A DNA stretch of 6,289 nucleotides, from contig JBJOII010000190.1 in the NCBI GenBank assembly GCA_046047235.1, positions 1 through 6,289 of the forward strand, written 5' to 3'. Both the position numbers and the translations under genes were made by a program. Positions 1 through 6,289 of this stretch are shown one piece after another; within the stretch, counting starts at the first letter, position 1, and each line of letters starts with the position of its first letter. Origin of the DNA: JBMTVN01 sp046047235 (GTDB taxonomy: Bacteria > Verrucomicrobiota > Verrucomicrobiia > Limisphaerales > JAHDYP01). The notes beneath the pieces are model-generated. The model made no database searches, was not told where the DNA came from, and saw only the letters and a program-made list of their open reading frames with translations.

Positions 1-84
1 CGCCGCCGCTCGCGTCGACACCACCACCCTCAACCACGCCCACTCCTCACCAGGAATAAACTCACACACCAAAGCCCCCACCAT
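1..84 (-). CDS. 5' fragment of unrecognised minus-strand gene
   Basis: An ATG at 84-82 (minus strand) opens a 28-codon frame that runs off the left edge without a stop. The peptide reads MVGALVCEFIPGEEWAWLRV and then a short stretch ending in alanines; I do not recognise it. Its codons are almost all G-ended (GTG, GAG, TTG, GCG), the same style as the definite minus-strand gene further right, and this bias fades just upstream of the ATG, which fits a gene start here. A G-rich stretch lies 11-18 nt before the ATG but is not a clear Shine-Dalgarno. The alternative is that the plus-strand frame starting at position 2, open to a stop at 275-277, is the 3' end of an upstream gene. Because the third codon positions of the two frames coincide, codon bias alone cannot decide. 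If the minus-strand reading is right, this gene diverges from the sulfatase. Confidence 0.33.
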   Translation of the reverse strand, partial: MVGALVCEFIPGEEWAWLRVVVSTRAAA

Positions 85-176
85 GGAACACACCACCACC
101 CCCAAAAGGATGCGTAACAACACTTCAGTTCGCCAAACAAAGGACGACAGCACGACGCGGACACTACCCAACTTGC

Positions 177-269
177 TCGGACCAGAGCAACTTCCTACCC
201 GTAAAGCGATTACCTCGATTCACCCTACACAAAACCTGGCTATAGACCGCTTACGGGGCCCCTTTCCGC
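177..269 (+). repeat. Two-box 93-nt upstream element, copy A
   Basis: This stretch matches a second stretch of the same length and orientation at 1853-1945. Box 1 (177-191, TCGGACCAGAGCAAC) is identical in both. Box 2 (242-269) matches at 23 of 28 positions without gaps, and better if one-base gaps are allowed. The 50 nt between them share CTACCCG and a GATT, shifted by one or two bases. In this copy box 1 lies within a perfect inverted repeat, TTGCTC-GGACCA-GAGCAA (173-190). Box 2 holds a small hairpin, CCG-CTTA-CGG (247-256), and the palindrome GGGGCCCC. The element ends 59 nt before the sulfatase start. It may be a promoter/operator, a structured leader or a genomic intergenic repeat; the sequence does not say which. 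The rest of the 85-328 gap shows nothing else recognisable. Confidence 0.6.
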
Positions 270-320
270 TCCCATAACAGAACGCCCGAAATCCCATCCC
301 AAATCTCACTAGACGCCCGC

Positions 321-324
321 AGGA
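321..324 (+). promoter_or_regulatory. Probable ribosome binding site of the sulfatase
   Basis: AGGA lies four bases before the ATG at 329. It favours that start over the in-frame ATG at 350, which has no purine-rich stretch at a suitable distance. It is the only plausible Shine-Dalgarno immediately before a plus-strand gene here; the other two plus-strand starts follow pyrimidine-rich leaders. Confidence 0.45.
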
Positions 325-328
325 CGTA

Positions 329-1828
329 ATGGCACCGTGCAAACCTGATATGAATCATCCAAAGTGGGCGCAACTCCTCCTGTCGTCTGTTCTCTTCCTC
401 TCCATCACCCCCTCCCCACAAGCCAGCCCCCAACCCAATTTCGTCCATATCGTCGCCGACGACCTGGGCTGGAAAGATGTGGGGTTCAACGGCGCAACCG
501 ACATCAAGACCCCCAACCTCGACAACCTCGCCCGAACCGGTGCCCGCTTCACTCAGTTCTACACCCAGTCCATGTGCACCCCCACTCGAGCAGCCCTGAT
601 GACCGGCCGCTACCCCTTCCGCTACGGACTGCAAACCATCGTCATCCCCGGCCCCGCCAACTACGGCCTCGACACAACCGAATACCTCCTGCCGGAATGC
701 CTCAAGGACGCCGGATACACCACAGCCATCATCGGCAAGTGGCACCTCGGCCACGCTGACCTCAAGTTCTGGCCCAAACAACGCGGCTTCGACTACCAGT
801 ACGGTGCCATGATCGGTGAATTGGATTACTTCACCCACAGCGACGCCGGTGTCCTCGACTGGTTCCGCAATAACCAACCCGTCAAAGAACAAGGCTACAC
901 CACCCAACTCATCGGCGCAGACGCAGTGAAGTTCATCCGTCAACAAAAGGCGGAAAAACCCTTCTACCTCTACCTCACGTTCAACGCCCCCCACACGCCC
1001 TACCAGGCACCCCAGGATTATATCGATCGCTTCCAGCACATCACCGAGCCCACCCGACGCACCTACGCCGCCATGGTCTCCTGCCTCGATGACGAAATCG
1101 GCAAGGTCATCGCCACCCTGGACCAAACTGGCTTGCGCACGAACACGCTCATCCTTTTCCACAGCGACAACGGCGGCACCAGAAACGCCATGTTCGCCGG
1201 CCAAATGACCGACCTCTCCAAAACCGTGCTGCCCTGCGATAACGGCCCCTATCGCGATGGCAAAGGTTCCCTCTTCGAAGGCGGCAGCCGCGTCGCCGCC
1301 TGCGCCAACTGGCCCGGAAAAATACAACCCCAATCCGTCCATGGCCTCATCCACGCCGTCGATATCTTCCCCACCTTCGCACACCTCGCCCACGCCCCGT
1401 TGTCCAAATGCAAACCCCTCGACGGCACAAACGTCTGGGACACGATCGCCCAGGGAAAACCCTCCCCACGCACCGAAATCATCTACAATATCGAACCCTT
1501 CCGCGCCGCCTTGCGCCAAGGCGACTGGAAACTCATATGGCGTTCCCTCATCCCCACCAGCGTCGACCTCTATCACCTCGGTAACGACCCCTACGAACAA
1601 AACAACCTCGCCGACGCCCACCCGGACATCGTCACAGCAATGCAGAACCACATCAACCAGCTGGGCAAAGAAGCCTCCAAACCTCTCGCCCTCATCTACG
1701 TCACAAGCGTCGGCTTGGCCCACGGAAAACCCCTCATGGCCTCAGAAAACGGCGATGCCCCACCAACAATCGACCCCCACGGACAGTCAATTACCGACGA
1801 TAACATCAGCGGCCCCGACCAACCCTAG
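329..1828 (+). CDS. Secreted arylsulfatase (formylglycine-dependent, family S1)
   Basis: A 499-residue sulfatase expected to hydrolyse sulfate esters, most likely on sulfated polysaccharides outside the cytoplasm. The N-terminus (about residues 1-33) looks like a Sec signal: a short charged start, a hydrophobic run AQLLLSSVLFLSI, then SPQAS. The sulfatase core follows: metal-binding D44-D45 in VADDLGW; the signature CTPTR with C83, the cysteine converted to formylglycine in this family; GKWHLGH with K137 and H139; H222 in NAPHTPY; D280-N281 in HSDNGG; and K312 just before EGGSR. All expected catalytic and metal residues are present, so it looks active. The sequence around GGTRNAM and NWPGKI resembles the arylsulfatase B-like group, but substrate cannot be read from sequence. 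No FGE or anaerobic maturase is in the window. The last ~45 residues extend beyond recognisable sulfatase sequence. Start 329 was chosen for its AGGA; ATG 350 is the alternative. One copy of the 93-nt element lies on each side. Confidence 0.95.
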   Translation: MAPCKPDMNHPKWAQLLLSSVLFLSITPSPQASPQPNFVHIVADDLGWKDVGFNGATDIKTPNLDNLARTGARFTQFYTQSMCTPTRAALMTGRYPFRYGLQTIVIPGPANYGLDTTEYLLPECLKDAGYTTAIIGKWHLGHADLKFWPKQRGFDYQYGAMIGELDYFTHSDAGVLDWFRNNQPVKEQGYTTQLIGADAVKFIRQQKAEKPFYLYLTFNAPHTPYQAPQDYIDRFQHITEPTRRTYAAMVSCLDDEIGKVIATLDQTGLRTNTLILFHSDNGGTRNAMFAGQMTDLSKTVLPCDNGPYRDGKGSLFEGGSRVAACANWPGKIQPQSVHGLIHAVDIFPTFAHLAHAPLSKCKPLDGTNVWDTIAQGKPSPRTEIIYNIEPFRAALRQGDWKLIWRSLIPTSVDLYHLGNDPYEQNNLADAHPDIVTAMQNHINQLGKEASKPLALIYVTSVGLAHGKPLMASENGDAPPTIDPHGQSITDDNISGPDQP

Positions 1829-1852
1829 GCCCACTCCATTGGACAATCGTGG

Positions 1853-1945
1853 TCGGACCAGAGCAACCACCTCTACCCGAACGCCTTAACCCGGATTACT
1901 CCCCATCAATTGCGTGCATAGGCCGCTTTTCGGGCCCTTTTCCGC
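1853..1945 (+). repeat. Two-box 93-nt upstream element, copy B
   Basis: Second copy of the element at 177-269, in the spacer between the sulfatase stop and the DUF255 gene, ending 107 nt before that gene's ATG. Box 1 (1853-1867) is identical to copy A; box 2 is 1918-1945. Here box 1 is enclosed by a different inverted repeat, GTGGT at 1849-1853 and ACCAC at 1866-1870. A short palindrome, TGGTC-G-GACCA, overlaps it at 1850-1860. Box 2 can fold as GGCCG-CTTTT-CGGGCC with one bulged G and is followed by CCTTTT, so weak termination of the sulfatase transcript is possible. TATGTAAGAT just after box 2 could serve as a -10 region, but I see no matching -35. I see nothing else in the 1829-2052 spacer. 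Confidence 0.6.
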
Positions 1946-2052
1946 GTCTATGTAAGATTACACCATCCTCGCCCCCCTAACCCCGTCGCAGTTCCTCGAC
2001 CGCTGAATGGCTTCCCTCTTTGCACCCGGCGCATCCGACGCTACCCTCTGCC

Positions 2053-4087
<2,035 letters not shown>

Positions 4088-4104
<17 letters not shown>

Positions 4105-4963
4105 GAAATAACCTCTCCCCCTCAAAACCCTTCACCCCCAACCGCCCAGCCTCCACGAACGAAAAAAGCCCCCCCATCCGCTGCGCCGCAGGCTCGCTCA
4201 ACAATACCCGCCGCCCCAACTCCTTCGCCACCCCCTCCATCCTGAATACAAAATGCATGTCCGGCCCCATCAAAGTCTCCTCCCCGGGACTCATCACCCC
4301 GCCCGCCAAAACCTCCCCCAAATGTAAAACCCACCGGAATTCCGGCACACCTCCCCGCTGCATCGCTAATAACCCCCTCACTGCCCCCCCCACACGGCTT
4401 TCCACCCCCTCCCCATCAACCCAATGCCCAAAAAAACCATCCCCCAAATACTGGTTGATATACCCGCCCGCCCCATCCATCAGCTCCCGACACCTCGAAA
4501 ACCACTGCCCCACCAACTGGGGCAACTTGTCCGTCGGCACACTCTTGAAATAATGCGTGGAATCCACAATGTCAGTCACCAGCAACCACACCGGCACCCG
4601 CCTCAAATCATGCATCGTCGCCGTCGTGCTCACCGTCTCATGCGACGAAGTCAACCCCATCACCGGCTGACGAAACACCAAACCCTGCCCCCCCACCTCA
4701 ATCCGTGATCCATCCCGTAACCGCGTCGGCACCGCTATCCGCCTCCCATCCACTCTAGTCCCGTTCACCGTCCCGAAATCCACAACCCAATACTCCCCCG
4801 GCAACTGCATCTGGATCACCGCATGCTGCCGCGATACCCGAATGTCAGCCAATACCAGCTGGTTGCCCCGCGACCGCCCAATACTGCACGTCCGCGACAC
4901 CGGAAACCGCTGCCCGTCCACCCCCTCCAGCCAAGCCCCAGCTTCAAAGGCCGATGAACTCAT
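4088..4963 (-). CDS. FHA domain - class III nucleotide cyclase fusion
   Basis: A 291-residue two-domain signalling protein. Residues about 10-100 form an FHA domain, a phosphothreonine-binding module: SIGRS (27-31), SRQH (44-47) and the NG pair (67-68) are in place. After a linker, residues about 123-290 form a class III adenylate/guanylate cyclase domain. VTDIVDST supplies metal aspartate D131 and GDGFF supplies the second, D175. Two other active-site positions look changed: the purine-contacting lysine four residues before D175 is Q171, and the transition-state asparagine is H237 in MGPDMHFVFRME, while the arginine four residues later (R241) remains. Activity or specificity is therefore uncertain. 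No membrane segment is evident in this form. I chose ATG 4963 because the FHA domain follows directly. An in-frame ATG at 5056 would add 31 hydrophobic, glycine-rich residues unlike an FHA start. A purine-rich GGAGGGGTGAG (4987-4977) precedes ATG 4963 at loose spacing. Confidence 0.88.
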
Positions 4964-5105
4964 ATACCGCACACACTCACCCCCTCCAACAAAAGTACCA
5001 AGCCGAATCCCCAACCATACTGTAAAGCAACCGCCGACAAACCACCCACGCACCATCGTATTTTCAGTTGCCCACCCAGCCCAAACACGCTACCACCCCC
5101 CCATC

Positions 5106-5903
5106 ATGCATCACCACCGTATCAACCGACGGAACTTCCTCCGCACCACATCCGCCACTCTCCTCACAGCCCCGTTCATCGCCAGCGGTTGGCTCCGTAG
5201 CGCCCCCAATACACGAGTGCGCCACGCCAGCTTTGGCGCCAATGGCATGGCCCTGGCCGATATCACCTCCCTCACCAGCCACGAAAGCCTCGACCTCGTC
5301 GCCGTCGCCGATGTCGACCTCGCCCGAACCGACGAAGTCCGCAAACGCTTCCCCAAAGCCCGCATCTACCAGGACTGGCGTGAACTCCTCGACAAGGAAA
5401 AGGAACTCGACTCCGTCAACGTCTCCACCCCGGACCACATGCACGCACCCATCGCTATGAGTGCCCTGCAACTCGGCCGCCACGTCTACTGCCAAAAACC
5501 CCTCACCCACGATATATACGAATCCCGCCGCGTCACCGAAGTCGCCCGCGAACGCGGCCTCGTCTCCCAAATGGGTATCCAAATCCATAGCGGCACGGAA
5601 TACCGCACCGCCGTCCAACGCATCCAGGAACTCCGCATCGGAAAAATCACCGAGGTCCATACCTGGAGCGGAAAAAAATGGGGAGATACCGAACCCATGC
5701 CCAAACGCACCGACCCCGTCCCCGCCGGACTCAACTGGGACCTCTGGCTCGGGATCTGCCAGGAACGCCCCTTCATCGGTGAAGGCTGGTATCACCCCGG
5801 TAACTGGCGCAAACGCCTCGACTTCGGCACCGGCACCTTCGGCGACATGGGCTGCCATATCTATGACCCCGTCTTCAAAGCCCTCGCCCTCACCGCCCCG
5901 CTC
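5106..5903 (+). CDS. Tat-exported Gfo/Idh/MocA oxidoreductase, 3' part missing
   Basis: The first 265-266 residues of an NAD(P)-dependent Gfo/Idh/MocA-type oxidoreductase, a family acting mostly on sugars and sugar derivatives. The N-terminus is a twin-arginine signal: R8-R9 in NRRNFLR, a mild hydrophobic stretch, then ASGW. The Rossmann domain follows, with the dinucleotide loop written GANGMA (44-49), so the middle glycine of GxGxxG/A is asparagine N46. Family signs continue: VAVADVD, STPDHMHAP, the catalytic lysine K131 in CQKPLTHD, and DMGCHIYDP (247-255) with H251. Such Tat-exported CQKP members are abundant in Planctomycetota and Verrucomicrobiota. Members are usually over 400 residues; here the recognisable sequence stops at LALTAPL near 5900 and unrelated sequence continues in the same frame. 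No stop codon occurs from 5106 to the window end. No Shine-Dalgarno is visible; the leader is C-rich. The gene is probably whole in the real genome and cut by an assembly join. Confidence 0.9.
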
Positions 5904-6093
5904 GTGCAGACGGCGACGAGCGCGACCGACCCGGGCCGAGCCGAAGCCGCGCGCAAGGAGCTCGCCGCGATCGGAGCGCGCGGGGTGAAGCCCTTGCTCG
6001 ACGCGCTCTCCGACGAGCGCGAAGCGCAGCAACGGATCGCCGTCGAGGTGCTCGCGCACGTCGCAAACCCCGCGGCCGGCCCCACGCTCTTCA
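5904..6093 (+). CDS. Fragment of a HEAT-repeat-like protein
   Basis: About 63 codons, in the same frame as the oxidoreductase by chance, read as an alpha-helical repeat. The core is EAARKELAAIGARGVKPLLD followed by ALSDEREAQQRIAVEVLAHV and then NPAAGPTL. The alternation of two helices, with a proline and leucines at HEAT/PBS-lyase-repeat spacing, is what I recognise; it is one to one and a half repeats, too little to name a protein. Codon use (GCG, GAG, GTG, CGC) fits real coding sequence from a GC-rich genome without strong strand skew. Neither end of the gene is present. The right boundary with the peptidase fragment is uncertain, roughly 6090-6105. Confidence 0.45.
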
Positions 6094-6105
6094 ACTTCGC
6101 GACGG

Positions 6106-6289
6106 GGCAAGCCGATCGCGCGCTTCGGCTACACCGCCTACACGCGCGACGGGATCTCCGATCTGAGCCGCCGCCCGATCACGTTCGCCTACAACGGCGG
6201 GCCGGGCTCGTCGTCGATCTGGCTGCACATGGGAGTGCTCGGCCCGCGCAGAGTGGTGGTGAACGACCCGGGCTACGCGCCGCCGCCGC
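6106..6289 (+). CDS. N-terminal fragment of S10-family serine carboxypeptidase
   Basis: About 61 codons, running off the right edge, match the front part of bacterial peptidase S10 (serine carboxypeptidase-like) proteins: GKPIARFGYTAYTRDG, then RRPITFAYNGGPGSSSIWLH, then MGVLGPRRVVV. NGGPGSSS (6193-6216) is the substrate-binding and oxyanion-region motif of this family. The catalytic serine motif and the Asp and His lie further downstream and are not in the window. Family members are normally secreted enzymes of several hundred residues. The frame is shifted by one base relative to the HEAT-like fragment and the oxidoreductase before it. No start codon or signal sequence precedes it, so it is an internal piece of a gene. 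Confidence 0.85.

Larger units (their letters stand above)
5898..6289. other. Foreign-looking terminal segment, probable chimeric join
   Basis: Composition and coding content switch at about 5900. To the left C far exceeds G on the plus strand (28 C to 9 G in 2401-2460; 29 to 12 in 4141-4200, inside a minus-strand gene; 27 to 15 in 5701-5760). To the right they are equal (21 C to 24 G in 5941-6000; 22 to 21 in 6001-6060; 19 to 21 in 6181-6240). Preferred codons move from GCC/ACC/TCC to GCG/ACG/TCG. Three unrelated protein families meet within about 210 nt. The exact join cannot be fixed; 5895-5905 is my estimate. Confidence 0.75.

Noticed and set aside
83..277. Small plus-strand frame of 64 codons before the sulfatase
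   Set aside because: Codon bias is lost after about position 100, there is no ribosome site, and its 3' half is the two-box element, whose other copy is not in a comparable frame. The shared GPEQ and GPFP peptides follow from the DNA repeat.
251..1723. 490-codon minus-strand open frame opposite the sulfatase
   Set aside because: It lies antisense to a gene with all catalytic motifs. Its glycine-, valine- and glutamate-rich translation looks like no protein and is explained by the C-ended codons of the sulfatase.
1921..1945. Strong intrinsic terminator after the sulfatase
   Set aside because: The stem is short, has a bulge, and the T run is only four bases broken by C. The same sequence in copy A follows no plus-strand gene I can confirm.
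5067..5096. Sigma-70-like promoter TTGCCC-17-TACCAC before the oxidoreductase
   Set aside because: The -10 match is poor and it would leave almost no leader before ATG 5106; such matches are expected by chance in C-rich DNA.
5064..6110. 348-codon minus-strand open frame opposite the oxidoreductase and HEAT-like segment
   Set aside because: It is a low-complexity translation antisense to clear homology and crosses the compositional join at about 5900.

Overview
The window suggests a PVC-type bacterium (Verrucomicrobiota or Planctomycetota; inferred, not proven). The main evidence is a secreted formylglycine-type sulfatase, a Tat-exported Gfo/Idh/MocA oxidoreductase with a CQKP motif, and an FHA-guanylate/adenylate cyclase fusion. 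Positions 1 to about 5900 share one signature: the plus strand is very C-rich and G-poor whichever way the genes point, so plus-strand genes use C-ending codons and minus-strand genes use G-ending codons.

Layout, left to right. A probable 5' end of an unrecognised minus-strand gene lies at 1-84. A divergent intergenic region follows, carrying copy A of a two-box 93-nt element. Then come a secreted sulfatase (329-1828), a second intergenic region with copy B of the element in the same orientation, a thioredoxin-fold DUF255/YyaL-type protein (2053-4104), and a convergent FHA-cyclase gene on the minus strand (4088-4963) overlapping its neighbour tail-to-tail by 17 nt. After a 142-nt divergent spacer a Tat-signal Gfo/Idh/MocA oxidoreductase starts at 5106.

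From about 5900 to the end the sequence changes character. The oxidoreductase stops mid-domain and runs, by chance in frame, into about 190 nt that read as a HEAT-like repeat. Near 6100 this gives way, in another frame, to the front of a bacterial S10 serine carboxypeptidase. The C-over-G skew disappears and codons become GCG/ACG/TCG-rich. The simplest reading is that the last ~390 nt are a chimeric assembly end rather than a real fusion.

The complete genes do not form an obvious pathway. Sulfatase and exported Gfo/Idh proteins are common in polysaccharide-degrading PVC bacteria, but no sulfatase-maturing enzyme, transporter or glycoside hydrolase is visible. I see no RNA gene, CRISPR array, transposase or clear new defence or biosynthetic system. 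The least explained native signal is the paired 93-nt element upstream of the sulfatase and the DUF255 gene.
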